A DNA stretch of 64,000 nt from Aedes albopictus (lineage: Eukaryota; Arthropoda; Insecta; Diptera; Culicidae), in the NCBI RefSeq assembly GCF_035046485.1, contig NC_085136.1, positions 293,857,080 through 293,921,079 of the forward strand, read 5' to 3'. Positions within the stretch are counted from its first letter, which is position 1; each line of letters starts with the position of its first letter. Shown piece after piece: positions 1-12,670 of this stretch. A model generated the notes under the pieces. It saw nothing but the letters and a program-made list of their open reading frames with translations. It made no database searches and was not told where the DNA came from. The position numbers were made by a program, and so were the translations under genes.

Positions 1-1139
1 ATGGAGACGCGCGATAGAATTTTCTTTTTGGCTAGTTCTTGCGTCGAAAAGTGGTCGATTGTTAACGGCGGTTTGTGTACATTGATCCATTGTCAAATCA
101 TATCACCAACCATAGGTGACTCCCGGACTGACAATGTACCTTACCCTACTAACAAAAAATCCTTCCTGAGACAAACGTGGAGATGCAGCGATTCGCGGTC
201 TTTATAACAACGTTTGTCTTACTAACATTCCCTTCCATCCTCGATGACCGTAAGGACGTGGCCGGCGCCGTTATTGACCTTATTAAAGTTGAGAGCTCTC
301 GACCTGTGTACATTGAGAATAGTAAGCAAGTCCCAAGCCCTATTCATTGGTTCCTTGTGCAATTTCGATTGCTCTGGTCAATCACGGAGTAGCAACTACG
401 AATTGTGCGGTCATCTATGCTCATGCTCATGCTCATGCTCAAAACTATGTAAAATAAGTGTATTTGGTATGGGAAATATGTTCGGAGTCAACCAGAGTAT
501 CCAAGATAGCGGTCCAAAGTCCAATATAATGGTCCAGTATTTAAGTTTGTGCCTATTTTATAGGATTTTTAATTCTTGCATTATGGGCATATTTTGTATG
601 AAAATATATCCAGAATTCAAAATTTGTAATCAGAAAACCCAAGCTGTGTGCTGTTTCACAAGGTCTGCAATATGACTATAGTTTGAGTGGGAAAGAATGC
701 CGGTCTTCGTCCAAAACTGGTAACCAGAAAATCATAAACGACATGCCAAAATTCAATACGGCGACTATTTTATGTAATTTTAGGTGCAGAGTCAAAAAAT
801 GAATACCAGAACATCCAAGATGGTGTGATATCCGGTAGATATCCGGAGTCATAAAATGATGACCGGAATATCTAAAATGACGTTTCAAAATTTTGCGGCT
901 TCATGACACTTGTTTGGTTTGAGTTTTGGATCGTTGTTTTATATTATCTGAATATTGGATGTTATGCTAATATAAAATGTATCCATATTAAATAGATTTA
1001 GCAAGCAGTTTTCATTTTGTATTTATGTCAATGTCACCAACATGTCGCTCGAGTTTTGTTGAAAGGATATTTTAAAGCACGAGAAAGGCACCATCACCGC
1101 TAGGTGGATTAATAAGGGGTTTTTTTTTAATCCTATAGA
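1..1139. other. Unassigned AT-rich DNA with decayed repeats
   Basis: No gene is supported here. A short run of ATGCTC hexamers lies at about 418-441. The stretch 500-890 contains loosely similar phrases such as CCAAGATAGCGG, CCAAGATGGTG and ATATCCGGAG, suggesting an old tandem repeat decayed beyond a clear period. Open frames here are short (under 145 codons), rich in unrelated residues and unsupported. Confidence 0.5.
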
Positions 1140-1880
1140 GATTCTTTCGGAAAATCTTCTAAGAATTCCTCGAAAAATTCCTTGAGAAATCCGTTCTGGG
1201 ATTCCTGCATAAATTCGAACACAATTTTATTTCGGAAATTACTCGTCGGAAATATCTGCGGAATCGTTTTAGATATTCATCCAGGGATTTTTCCAGCAGT
1301 TCTTCCAAAAATTGCACAAAAATGCCTGAAAGAAGTATTGAAAGATTCTCCGAAGGAGACATCTCTGGATAATTATTCGAAGGAATCCCTTCTAAAAAAA
1401 ATATTTGTTGTAACTTTGGAGATTCCTAGAAGAAGTTCCTAAAAATTGTTTGAAGCGATTCTTGGACAAACATTGCTTAAGATATTTATGAGAGGAGTCC
1501 GTGGAATCTGAAAGATATCCGTAGAGAAATTTCTGATGGAATCTTTTAAATATGGGACTTCTAATGGTTTCGGCTTGCAGTCACAGAAATAAGCGTTGGT
1601 TCTGTTATTTCATCGCCGACGTTTCGATCCTCGGGTTTGGATCTTCTTCAGGGCTCGAAGTTAAATATGTCTGCCAAAATTCTTGCAGAAATTGCAGAAA
1701 GTGGTACTTTCTTTTAATTTCTTCTTATTTGTGAATTTTAATTAAGGCTAATTCTTCACACAGAGAGAGATACTGTTGGAATTCTTGTATAAATTCATCA
1801 ATAAATTTCTGAGGGATCTCTGGAGTTATTTCTAAAGGAATCCTTAGAAGAACTCTTGGAGATGCCTCTAGAGGAATTCA
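1140..1880. repeat. Decayed 12-bp GGAATTCC-type repeat
   Basis: Phrases such as AAGAATTCCTCGAAAAATTC and GGAATTCATTCC recur at roughly 12-bp spacing at 1,140-1,480 and again at 1,770-1,880. They match, loosely, the family that is homogeneous at 50,981-51,914. Between them (about 1,480-1,770) nothing is recognised. Confidence 0.55.
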
Positions 1881-2266
1881 TTCCCTCATTCTCATCTCAG
1901 TAATTCCTATGGGGGCTTACCAGTATGAAGGGCGTTGTGATTTTAAAATTTCAAGTAACCAGCTCTGAGTTTACCATGACAGCAAGCATTGTTTGTGATG
2001 AAACTGTTATTTATCCCTACAAACAATTTTTGAGAGCATTTTAAATTTTTATTCTTTTGATTATACTTTGTATGATGATTATGAATTATACAAAGTTATC
2101 AGAATGTTCTTGGTAAGGCATGCAAAGGTTAAGATAATGTGATACGTTAGTAAAAAGCAAAATTTTAGAACACCCAAACACTTTTCTGACACTTTCTAAC
2201 TACAACGCATAGACCATGAGACTTGTGCGCATTCAATTCTCTCGTGAACATTGGTGTTTTCAGAAC
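1881..2266. other. Unassigned AT-rich DNA
   Basis: I see no gene, no palindrome and no clear repeat in this stretch. Confidence 0.5.
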
Positions 2267-2402
2267 CAAGCCCGTGCACAAGGGAGGGGTTTTGGAGGTT
2301 TACTCCTCCCATTGTCGATGTTTCATGTACTAGGCGCCCCTCCGCCTTTCTCAGAAACTAAGAAAAACCCCTCCCTTGCCGACTTTTCTGTGTACGGGCT
2401 TT
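2267..2402. mobile_element. Palindromic MITE, ends AAGCCCGTGCACA
   Basis: The left end AAGCCCGTGCACA followed by GGGAGGGGTTTT is mirrored on the right by AAAACCCCTCCC and TGTGTACGGGCTT. Inner arms (GGAGGTTTACTCCTCC) also fold. It is about 136 bp with no coding capacity. The target duplication is unclear. No transposase family is assigned. Confidence 0.7.
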
Positions 2403-2690
2403 CTCAGAACCGTTTTAAGTGGGACCAGCGGATCTTTGAAATCATTGAAAGAATTCTTGAGGAAGTTCTTCGGCAAATATTCGGAGAAGTTTCCGTCGGT
2501 ATCATCTGAGATTTTTTCAAAGTGGTTTCTGGATGAATCATTGAAGAAATTTATTTCCAATTTTATATTTTATATTTAGTTTTTCTGAAAAAAGGTAGAT
2601 ATCCCAACTATTCTGTAAGGGTTTTATACCTTTCAAATGTTTCATTGTGATTTAGTCTATTCTTAAATCAAACCAATACGCTCCAATACA

Positions 2691-3091
2691 AATGCTCATG
2701 CTCAGGGGGTCAAATCTCTGCTTCTAATGCACCGATTGATCTTAGATTTTAATCTGAAAAAAAAAAAATCTGAGCAAATTTTTTTTTAATATCGTAAAAC
2801 TCCCATTTCAAGAAAAATAGCTTAATTGATTTTATTTAAATTATTTTGTAAACGGATTACTTGAAATGAATGGTTTGTTCAGAATGTTGTGTATTTTGTT
2901 AGACTAATCAACTTTGCAGAAGAACATATTTACCTAAAAATTGAAATTTCAAAATTATTCCAAAATCAAAATTTCTCAATATTTTCTTTTTTTTCACAGA
3001 TCAAATTTCAAGTTATTACAAATGTCCAGACAAAATTTCGGATCAATCGTTGCATTAGAAGCTGAGATTCGACTCCCTAAGCATGAGCATT
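2691..3091. mobile_element. Palindromic MITE, ends AATGCTCATGCT
   Basis: Left end AATGCTCATGCTCAGGG is the inverse of right end CCCTAAGCATGAGCATT. Similarity continues inward (GCTTCTAATGCA with CGATTGATC on the left, mirrored near 3,035-3,065). About 401 bp, AT-rich centre, no coding frame. The same hexamer motif occurs as a short run at about 418-441. Confidence 0.75.
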
Positions 3092-4658
3092 CTGCATGAA
3101 AATCAGCCAATGCGCACTTTATTTCGTCCAGTACTGTACATGGATCAAACAAATGTATTTGTCCACATTATTCCGGGGAATCATGGGGTTGGTTTTCATC
3201 CCGATTGATAGTTCACATTGGGCACATTCCGGAATTTTTCGGCCATTTGGTTACACCGGGTGTAGTAACTAGTTTTTGGTTAATCTTAAAACCTAGGTTG
3301 CGACATGTCAAACTTCAGGATTTTACGAAACAAATTGATTGAAGACTGTTTCAAGCATTTTGGCCTCAGTCTGAGATTATTTGGCCTTCTGGTTTCCCTG
3401 GATGAGTTATCAGTTATAAATCTTGCCTTGCGGCGTGCTAAATTTTATGAAGTTATGAAGCAAAACAATAGGCCTTATAAAATTTTTAACTTCATAAATT
3501 AATTTCTCCTGGACAACGTAGTTATTGCTAGGATTCCTCCAGATATTTCTTCTGGGTTTCCAACAACATTTTTTTTCTCATATTCCTCAAAGAGATGCCT
3601 ATCGTTTCCCTCGAGGAGATCTACAGGGATCCTTTTAGAATTTCTCTAGTAGTTATTTCTGCGAATTTTTTTCAAGATTCTTCTCTGGAATTTCTCGAGA
3701 AGGTTAACCTGAGATTCGAGATTCATCTTCGTACTGTACTGCATTTATTTTCCGCGCCCCAAAAACATTGTTGTTCACAGTTGTTATTATTACTGAAGTT
3801 TTGGAAATAATATGTAAATGGGTCCTAGATGACCTTAAAAGCAACTCCATAACTGATCTCTGAAAAACAGAATGAATTTCATTGACAATGAAAGGCAGAG
3901 GTTATGTCGCAAAAATGGTGAACTTTCAGGGACACATTTTCAATTAATTTACTAGAATAAAGTTAAGGAGAACGCCAGAAAGAAAATTTTCAAGGAATCT
4001 CAGAATGATCTTCTGGAGGAATCGCAGGAAACAATTCTGGAGTGATTCTAGGAGGAATTCCTTAGTGCTTAGTATATATCAGAAAGATCTTTAGGAATTT
4101 CTTCTGAGGAAGCTTGTGGAATTACATCTTTAGTTCTTTGTGGTTTTTGTTCAGGAATCGCTTCGGGTACTTCTTTTGATTTATCCTGAAAATCGTCAAA
4201 AGAGTCTTACTGAGGCTTCTCAAGATGTTTTTTCTCTGGGATTTTTCGAGACTTTCTTGTACTATTCCTCCTAGAGATTATTTTTGGATCTTAATAGGAT
4301 TTCATTCCGGTATTCTGGATTTTTTTTTAATATTTATTTGGGATTCCTCAACAAGCTCCTCCTCACATTCTTCAAAGTGTTTTTTCTAGGATTCCTTAAG
4401 AAGTTTCCACTTAAATTTTAGAATGATCGACATGAAGAGTACACGAAGCATTTACTGGCGGAATCCCGAAAAAAAACTCAGGAAAAATCTCCTAGATAGC
4501 CTCAGAAAATGACCCCCTTTGAGAAATAAGTTCCTTCAGAGAGAAGAAATTTCTGGAAGAATACCAACCCAATCGAAATATACGAAGAAATTGAAGAGGA
4601 GGGAAAAACAGAAGCACCAGGTAGAATGCCAGAAACTGCAGACGGAACTTTGAGTATA
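3092..4658. other. Unassigned DNA with decayed 12-bp repeat patches
   Basis: Patches at 3,520-3,720 and 3,960-4,560 contain scattered GGATTCCTCC, GGAATTTCTTC and related words of the dispersed 12-bp family. The remainder, including 3,092-3,520 and 3,720-3,960, has no feature I can support. Confidence 0.45.
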
Positions 4659-5708
4659 CCCAAGCAACACGACTTGTTTCAAAGCCAGTAACAGCAACTT
4701 CAGTGCAATGTATTCACTGTCCGAATTATAGACGATAGAACGCAATTGATTCTTTATTGAAACCCAAAAAGCGCAGATTCTGAATCGTTATGTAACTTGA
4801 ATGAGAGGGAATAATATAAAAATGAAAAAAAAAACATATTTTGTCCAGACTCGAACCATGGCGGACACCAGGAGTATTTACTACTCACCATACATACTAT
4901 ACCAAACGCTCTGTGAGAGAATTTTTGCTCAACACACCATAAGTAAGATGTAGCATGACTGTAACATAGCACATGCAATGCAAGCTGACTGTTTTATCAC
5001 TTGTGAGGAATTTGTAAGCTCCGCCTCCACGAATCGATGTCAAACACGGAGTATTCGGTGATTTCTATGAAACAATGCTGAAACTTTACGAAATTCCTAA
5101 AGCCACACTTTGGATGATGCTGCAGGTGCTGCTTTAGGAATTTCGTAAAGTTTCGGCATTGTTTCATAGAAATCACCAAATACTTCGTGTATGACATCGG
5201 TTCGTGGAGATGGAGCTTCCGAATTCCTTACACGAGATAAAACAGCCAGCTTGCATTAAATGTGCTATGTTACAGTCATGCAACATCTTACTCTGGTTTG
5301 TTTGTTCAGATTTTGTTCCAAATTAGTTGCGAAAAACTTGCGCGTCTATAACTTGCTATAGTTGACAGTTCTCTAATTTGTGACAAATAAGGTGCAATGA
5401 AATAACGCGTAACTTCAGTAGCTTGTATGGTGTGTTGAGCAGCAAATCTCTCACAGAGCTTCTAGTGCAGTATGTAAGGTGAGTTGTTAATACTCCTGGT
5501 GTTCATGATACGAGTCCCGACAAAATATGTTTTTTTTTCCATTTTTTATCATTCCCTCTCATTAAGTTGCATAATTATTCTGAAGCTGCGCTTTTTGAAT
5601 TTCAAATAAGAAGCAATTGTGTTCTATCGTCTATAATACGCACAGTGAATAAATTGCACTAAGGTTGCTGATATGTACTGCCTATGAAACAAGTCGTGTT
5701 GCTTGGGG
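4659..5708. mobile_element. 1.05-kb fold-back element, ends CCCAAGCAACAC
   Basis: The left end CCCAAGCAACACGACTTGTT is mirrored at the right end. Inversion continues for roughly 450 bp per arm: TCTATCGTCTATAAT, AAGCAATTGTG, CACACCAT, GTTACAGTCATG and CGTAAAGTTTC all recur inverted. The right arm has an extra segment of roughly 150 bp near 5,285-5,430. TA flanks both ends (4,657-4,658 and 5,709-5,710), with one extra G on the right. There is no transposase frame, so it is non-autonomous, probably Tc1/mariner-like by its TA target. Confidence 0.85.
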
Positions 5709-5755
5709 TACGAAATTCAGAGTTTAAATGCAGCTCATTTGGCAAGATGGAAGTT

Positions 5756-6200
5756 GCGTGTGCTTTCAGTGCAACTAGCAGCCACCTAGCGGACAAATCA
5801 CGAACGTTAGACCTAATTGTCAGAAAGTTCTTACCATGCTGAACAACTTTGCCGAAGACGGCATCATCTCATAATGATTCTGAAATATAAAGGTTTGAAC
5901 ATGTTTTATGCTGGCGCTGCCTGGCGGATGAATCTCGAACCAAAGTTTCCGTTTTGAGATAGTCCTTAGCTTGCTGAACAACTTTGATGAAAACAGAACA
6001 CTAGCTCCTAAGAGTTTTGATATCTGACATATAGAGGTTTGATCATTTTTGACATTGGCACCATCTAGCAGACGAATCTCGAATCAAAAGGTGCGATGTC
6101 AGATAATTTTTGAACTGTTGAATTATTTTGCCGAAGATACTGTTATTCCATCTCATCGAGGTCATGAAGTATACGTTGTGCATTGTATGTGGTACCCCGA
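5756..6200. repeat. Three degenerate tandem copies of a ~140-bp unit
   Basis: The pattern 'GCGGAC-AATC-CGAAC ... GCTGAACAACTTTGCCGAAGA ... ATAGAGGTTTGA' occurs three times, with starts near 5,780, 5,920 and 6,060. The copies have diverged substantially. No coding function is suggested. Confidence 0.65.
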
Positions 6201-8166
6201 GGCAATCTGTAATAGTTTCGGAACCTTGTGAACCAGGTTTCCATGTCTCCGGAATCCTAAACTAAAAGAGTTTTTCGGAAAGTTGTTAAGTTTTTGTCAA
6301 CACCCGTCCAATTTCGATAAAGTTATTACATTTTTTTTTCTTTTCCGAAGGTGATAAATGTATGAGAGGCGTTTGCAGTTATGTCCTCAGTAGATTTATC
6401 TAAATAGATATGCGTACTTCACCACTGACTGTACTGTTTGATTTTTGTAGGAATTGTATTCACTACAAACAACTCTTTGAGTAAACGTTTAAATGTAATT
6501 ATTTTTGATAGTGCATTTACTATAAGCAAAAGAGTTTTGTACTAAGATAAATCCATTTCGAATAGAGCAGACACTATTTTCACCTTAAAAGTGAGATGAA
6601 AGTGCATATTTGTTTCAGATTGTTCCGAAGTCTTCGGTTTACTTTTTCTTTGATTTACCAGGATTTAGAAAACTGAAGACACCAACTCGACCCAACATAA
6701 TCCTGCGCTGCAAATACACTCTGAAGGCTTGTGTACTTTATTGTGTCGTTCCAATTTGGATGTCAGCAGCAATAACTATAATCCTTGGCAAGGATGTTTT
6801 GAATCCGCTGGTAATCATTTGAGCTAATAGTCTACTACTCAGTTCAGAAGCTTAAAGCAATCGGGACACAGAAGTATGGCAGTAACTCTGTACTGAATCA
6901 ATAAAAATCGATCAAAAATTAACTGAGAACTCTTTGATGTATGTTTATTATTTGTGCAAAATTTCATTAAAATCGATGCTTTACTTTTAACTGTGGATGA
7001 GAAAAAAACAGACGTGGTTTTTAGGATTTTGTACAATCATCACCAATTTTTATTCGTATACTAGATGGTTCTTTTCCGCTACAATTCAAAGTTCTGTGAG
7101 GATAATTATGAAATTTCGTGAGCAGTTATGATACTTATAGAGACACCTTCTTGTAATATTTCATCAACTTTTATCGATTGGATTGAAAGACACTGGTGTT
7201 GATAGGGGATAGTGTTAGTGAAAATGTTTCATGTTTTTCATGTGCGATGTTTGCCCATTCATAACTTTTGAATATCTCTGCCAATTTTCATGAAATTTTC
7301 ACAGAAGGTAGTTGATTATGTGTATATTATCCCTGCAAAATTGGGTGATTATTGGTGAAGTAATTTCAACAATACAATCGAAACAATAAGGGGTGCTCAC
7401 TAAATGTTGTCTGAGGGGCTAAAAACACGGTTAGCCCCAATATATGTTTCGGCTATAAAATTGTTGATAGTGCATCGATTTTTTTGAAATTTTGCCTATG
7501 CAAGGGATGTATATTGAGAGGTTTGTGTTCAAAATTTCAGCCATTTCTTTTGCCAAATTCAAAAGTTACAGCGCTGACAAGCTAAACCAGGGGCTGTACA
7601 AAATTCAATTGCTCGCGTTCTACTGTTTCATTGCTACAACAAAAGGTACTTCACCGATTCAATTGAAATTTTGCAGGTGAAATAAACATATCTTGAGATA
7701 TTATTAAGCAAAATTTGGCCAATTTTAATGTATATATTGCAGAGTCGCAGCCATATTTCAGTGTTCCGATTATTGCGGATACCGGCTTTAATATCACGCC
7801 ATAAGTATGGGAGTTAGAATATAGCCTTGATAATGAAAATAATGAACAATACCCTATGAATTTACCAACCACCACATTTCAACATTAATCTTCCGATATG
7901 AGGTAAAGAAACCCGATTTAATCCACCCATGGTGAATAGAACCCTACTTACACTTACTAAAATTATTGTTGTATTATTTGTATTTAACATATTTATTTTG
8001 TGTGATTGACCAATAGTTCTAGAAAATATTGTGGATTTGGCATCTAGCAAAATCAAAATAGCATCATGGACCATCGACTTAACTGCCAGAAATGCCAGGG
8101 ATCTCCTAGAATCTAGTATGGAATTCTTAAAAAATTGCTCACATATTCTGGAGTATTGCATATTTA
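6201..8166. other. Unassigned AT-rich DNA
   Basis: No gene, tandem repeat or clear terminal repeat was found. Several phrases about 180 bp apart in 7,050-7,700 ('CAAAATTTCA', 'ATTTTCATGAAATTT') hint at a decayed satellite or element interior related in style to the units at 8,751-9,260, but I cannot define units. Confidence 0.4.
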
Positions 8167-8326
8167 CAGTCAGATTTTTTTTACGCGGGAGATACGTACC
8201 GCGTTAAAGAAACTCAGATCAAAATTCAAAAAAAAAAAACGCGTAAAAAAGTCTCACCATTTCTCGACGAATCATGCAAAAATAAGACGAAGATTTTTTT
8301 ATGTACGCGTAAAAAAAACCTGACTG
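8167..8326. mobile_element. 160-bp TA-flanked MITE, ends CAGTCAGATTTTTTTTACGCG
   Basis: The left end begins CAGTCAG, then a T run and ACGCG. The right end is the inverse (CGCGT, A run, CCTGACTG). TA is present at 8,165-8,166 and 8,327-8,328. No coding capacity. The TA duplication suggests a Tc1/mariner-type mobilising transposase. Confidence 0.85.
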
Positions 8327-8750
8327 TACCTTATTTGCATTTCGTTAACTGCCAAAACATATTGAATCGATTAACAAATGAATAAGAAAATCAGCGAGAT
8401 ACACTTTGTCTAATATCTCTTAATCAGTCGAATAAATTAGCTTAGTATTCATGGTTATGGTGTAAAAAAGACAATAATGATATATCTACTATGTTAATCA
8501 GTTTTGGCATCAGCTAGTTATTTTGGCTGTCCGGTTCTTGCATTTTTCACACAATATACACATTCAAAGCTTACATTTAACATATGTTTTGTTAGATTTC
8601 ATAGAATTCCTGTTCATTTGTAATTTGTTATTTATAATTTTGTTCAAAACAATAACCTGCTAGTATACACTTTATATGAGGTCAGCATTATTTATTGAAA
8701 AATAATTTCCCATGGACTGGTTAAAAGCTCATGCAAGATAACAAGTGAAT
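8327..8750. other. Unassigned AT-rich DNA
   Basis: I see no gene or defined repeat here. Confidence 0.45.
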
Positions 8751-9260
8751 ATAATAAAAAAATTGAAATACTCTTCTAAAGATATCTCAGTAATCAAATG
8801 TCCAATCGAAATAAAATTTCAGGGCCTTGTAGCTTTCATTTGGTGCTTAGAGAACTCAAATCGGTTGACAGATGGCTGTGATATTTAATATGATACACTT
8901 GGTCAAAAATCTCTCAAAAAGCTAACCTGTATTACTCCCAAGTACTCTACGAAAGATATCTCGGGTATCAAATGTACAATCGTAATCAAAATGAATAGGA
9001 TTCTACTAGGATGTTGTTGCTTTTACTTGGTACCAAGAGAACCCAAATCGGTTGACAAACGGCTGAGATATTTATTATGATACACTTGGTCAAAATTCTC
9101 AAAAGTTTAGTTGTATGACTCATAAGTACTCTTCGAGAGATATCTCGGTAACCAGACGTCCAATCGAAAAAAAAAATCAATAGCGTTCTACTAGGATGTA
9201 GTAGCTTTCATTTGCTTCCAAGAGAACTCAAATCGGTTGACAGACGGCTGAGAAACGAGA
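8751..9260. repeat. Three degenerate copies of a ~184-bp tandem unit
   Basis: The landmarks AAATCGGTTGACA, GATACACTTGGTC and GAGATATCTCGG recur at about 184-bp spacing (for example GATACACTTGGTC at about 8,893 and 9,077). The third copy runs into CA-rich sequence. This resembles the repetitive 3' regions common in mosquito elements. Family not identified. Confidence 0.7.
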
Positions 9261-9425
9261 GTGACTTTTGTAACGCACATACACACATACACACACATAC
9301 AGACATTTGCTCAGTTCGTCCAGCTGAGTTGATTGGTATATGAGACTCGGCCCTTCGGGCCTCGGATCGAAAGTCGGTTTTTCGAGCGATATTTATACCC
9401 TTCTTATGGGTGTAAGAAGGGTATA
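9261..9425. repeat. CA-rich tract and terminal-looking hairpin
   Basis: An (ACACAT)-rich run at about 9,275-9,305 is followed by GACTCGGCCCTTCGGGCCTC and a hairpin, TATACCCTTCTTA paired with TAAGAAGGGTATA, near 9,391-9,423. This looks like the 3' tail of the element that contains the preceding 184-bp units, but no coding part remains to name it. Confidence 0.5.
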
Positions 9426-9539
9426 AAGAGGCAAACGATTGTCAAGTGATTCAAAACATGCTAATGTTAATGAATTATTACTTGGATTGTAATCGTAAAA
9501 CCATTGGTTTGAATCATTGCACCCCTATCATATATAACA

Positions 9540-11980
9540 CACAATAAAACAAGCCATAAATACTAACTTGTTAGGTGATCGCACCCTTTCCTCGATGTCC
9601 TTGGTAAGTAATTCTCCTCTGCAATCGTATATTCGTTTAGTTGTTGTACAGTTCAGCAAAAATCAGCCATCCAAGTGCTGCAGCGAAACAGTCACAGAAG
9701 CCCCATTTTTTCGAAGCAAACTTTGCAATCCTCAGGGAAATCACACCTCCAAACGGTCCCACTCGAAGTGCTGCACCCAAATAAACCCGTGATTTTTACG
9801 TGTTTTGCCCTCACAGTAATGCGGAGTGCTTTGGGCCACCCCCTCCGGTAATTCACTCAGTACTTTATCGCTTCATTCATGCGGTGGTCGTCGTCGTCGT
9901 TGGTGCGGTAAAGCCGCCCGCAGTTTGGATTTTCTTCGCTTTTCGTTTTGGTCGCACCTACACACACGTTATTTTGGAACGACCTTCACACGGGGATTCC
10001 ACTCTCCTTGAAGTTGGTCGGTGGGTTTTCTTCGCTTTCACAGTTTCACAGTTTGGTTGGCACAACACGACGCAGACACATGCACGAAGGTGTTTTCGGT
10101 GTCCTTCGTTCACACAACAGAATTTGCCGTCCCCCCCCGTGTACTTCCAAGGAGTCAACGCGGCGCGGACAAAGCCTGAAGGCCTCTTCTATTATCCGAC
10201 GAAGACGAGGACGTCGACGACATAGTTCTTCGCACTCAAGTCGTGACATCTGAGGGCGACGGCGACAGTGCCAAGCTCCTTCCGATTAGCATCTTTCTTC
10301 ACACCAGCTGGCTTCCGGGGCGTCGCGTCGCGACACGGTTCCAGAACAATAGACCGCGTGGATGAAAGCACAGCGGCCAGTGAGTGGTGCACAAAGAAAT
10401 GGAACCCTTCCACTAGTTTCTCGGTCTTCGCGAACTTGAGCACGGAGGAAGCTCGTTGAGATTAAAAATTTTCTTCCAGGCTTTTCGCCTCAACATATCG
10501 CACTTCGTCTGGAGATAGGATGCAGCACACGGTCACAGCTCACACTATGGAGGATGCATCAAGGACTCACTCGACACCCCGGAGAAAAATTCCATGAAAT
10601 TTCACAATCTTCTGCATTGTTTCCATTGGGGCGACTGTTTTGTTTCAGTCTCGGTTAAAGATACCGCTATTCTTCAATCTTCCCTGTACGCGTACTCTTC
10701 ATAGCCCCCATATTTTCACCTACCCGAAAACTTCTGCTTCAATCAGGAATCACACGAAATACAGCTAATCCCGTCTAAGACCACCTCAGCGTAGACACTT
10801 TCCCACTCTGTGCATCAACCTGACGGCAACGACCCCAAGCAAGCTTCGCCTTCGCTTCTTCCCCAACACACTAAACTTCCCTCCGCAGAACACCACCCCG
10901 AGAAAACCACCGGAAGTCTTTTTATCCCTCCCCGAAAATACCCAATCCGTCAAGATCTAATAATGTTGGCACAACACTGCGACGGCTACGCGCCCACTGA
11001 TTGTGCATATGAAAAGCCCCCAAACCACGTCCCCCCATTACCAAAAGAGCCACCCACCCGAAAGAACACAAACTCAGGGCCACCGTTGCGTTGCTGGCTG
11101 CTGCTTCACCGTTGAGACCCTTCTCTCCAGCAGCGCAAAGGTTCTGCAAGGAGTCGCCCTCGCCGTACACTCTTCGCTGCCCTGGGGATGATGATGAATC
11201 GCACGCGACACCGTCACACCACACACACCGTCGACCTCACACACAAGAACGGCGGACCTGACGGAGTCCACACCTAACCCTCCTAGTGCAGCAGCGTAGT
11301 TAGAGAGAAGTTTCCGCGCGACAGACTGCGAGTGCTGGCTGACCGAATAGAACTGGGACCAAAGAGCGCCGCCAATCTCGGGCTGAGCTAGGTAGGAGCT
11401 CAGTATCGTAGTCAATCGTCGCCGTAGTCGTCGTCGTTGTTCATCGTTCGAGCTAAAGCCAAAACCACCCCATTCAGCGGGAGGCGACGACCCATCCAAA
11501 CACCGAAAGAAGATGAGACTACCGTCCGTCGCCCAAACCGTGCGTCGCCCAAGCCGTCGTCACGACGCTCACCGACGACGACGATCGACGAAAGCCAGCG
11601 AGCGAGCGAATCGAGCGAACTGAATGACGATGATGATGGTGTGATATCACCGTCAGTCAGTGGCAAATGTTATCGCGTGCGCTTCTCCGAGCGCGCATTT
11701 TCGGTCATCAATAGCTGGTTCCCTCTCGGAGCGAGAGAGTTTGACCGCGTGACGACCACCGGGAGCTTCTGGTGCTGCTGAGTAGCTCAAATCTCCGACC
11801 TATGCATGCAGCGTGTAAGCAAAGGCCCTTCTGTTTTCGTTTTTCGCTGGGGAGAGTCGGTCGTCACATTCGATCAAACGTCCATGGTGGGTGGTTTGGC
11901 GGAAAAGTCCGACGGAGCGAGAGTGATTTGTTAGCTGGAGCGATGGAGGCGCGTGGTCGCTTGTTGAATTTCGCGGTGCG
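9540..11980. other. GC-rich, repeat-poor island; candidate promoter/5' exon zone
   Basis: Base composition shifts abruptly from the AT-rich surroundings. CGTCGTCGTC-type runs at 9,885-9,900 and 11,415-11,440, many CpG, and no transposon signature are present. Open frames up to 141 codons exist on both strands, but they overlap one another, are R/S/T/P-rich and match no family I recognise. On the minus strand ATTCAGTTCGCTCG (about 11,626 down to 11,613) resembles an arthropod initiator followed by a CGCTCGCTCGC-type 5' untranslated leader, so a leftward transcript is possible. No coding exon is claimed. Confidence 0.45.
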
Positions 11981-12220
11981 AGAAACGATGAACGTGAATC
12001 AGCAATTAGCGTTAAATTAATGCATAAGGTGCAAATTCATGAATGGTTTAAATTGTCTAAATACTAAAAATAAAGAAAACAAGGCAAATGTCCATGTAGT
12101 CATCTATAAATAAAATTGGCGGTAATCTTCAAAGTATTAGATGTCAATCACGTATTATCCTCGATTTTCTTTAGCACCAAACGGTATTATCGTTGATTTT
12201 AATCCGAGTTTTTATTTTAG
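11981..12220. other. Unassigned AT-rich DNA
   Basis: Short transition between the GC-rich island and the 12-bp repeat domain; no feature is supported. Confidence 0.4.
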
Positions 12221-12238
12221 TGCGCCGATTTCGGCGCA
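12221..12238. repeat. Perfect hairpin TGCGCCGA/TCGGCGCA
   Basis: An 8-bp perfect stem with a 2-nt loop sits exactly at the left edge of the 12-bp repeat domain. Its function is unknown; it may be an element terminus. Confidence 0.6.
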
Positions 12239-12670
12239 TGGGGATTCCTCCAGAAACTCCTTCTGAGATTCCTCCAGAAATTCCCTTGGGGACTCTTCCA
12301 GGAATTATTTCGGAGATTCCTTTAGGAAATCCTTTGCGGATTTCTCTAGGAATTATTTTGCAGATACCTCCAGGCATGCCTTTTGTAACTCTTCCATGAA
12401 TTCCTTTCGGGATTCGTGCAGAAATTCGTAAGACAAGACCTCTAGGTATTTTTTATGGGATTCCTTCGGGATTTTTTCGACGACTCACCCAGGAATTAAT
12501 TTGTGGATTTCGCTAGGGATTGCTTTATAGGTCCCTCCAGGAATTGTTTCATGATTCTCCAGGAGTTCCTTTGGGGATTCTTCCAGGAGTCATCCCTAAG
12601 GGAATATTTTGAGGATTCCCTGAGTGAATTCCTTGAGAATTCTCTGAGGACATTCCCATGGGCATAGCCA
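12239..12670. repeat. Degenerate 12/24-bp repeat (AGGAATTCCTCC family)
   Basis: Reads as successive 12-mers such as GGGATTCCTCCA, GAAACTCCTTCT, GAGATTCCTCCA and GAAATTCCCTTG. Alternate 12-mers resemble each other more than neighbours do, giving a 24-bp higher period. It is the reverse complement of the unit at 50,981-51,914. Confidence 0.85.

Noticed and set aside
9800..10225. 141-codon plus-strand frame as a gene
   Set aside because: It overlaps several other frames of similar length on both strands in GC-rich DNA, and has no family resemblance.
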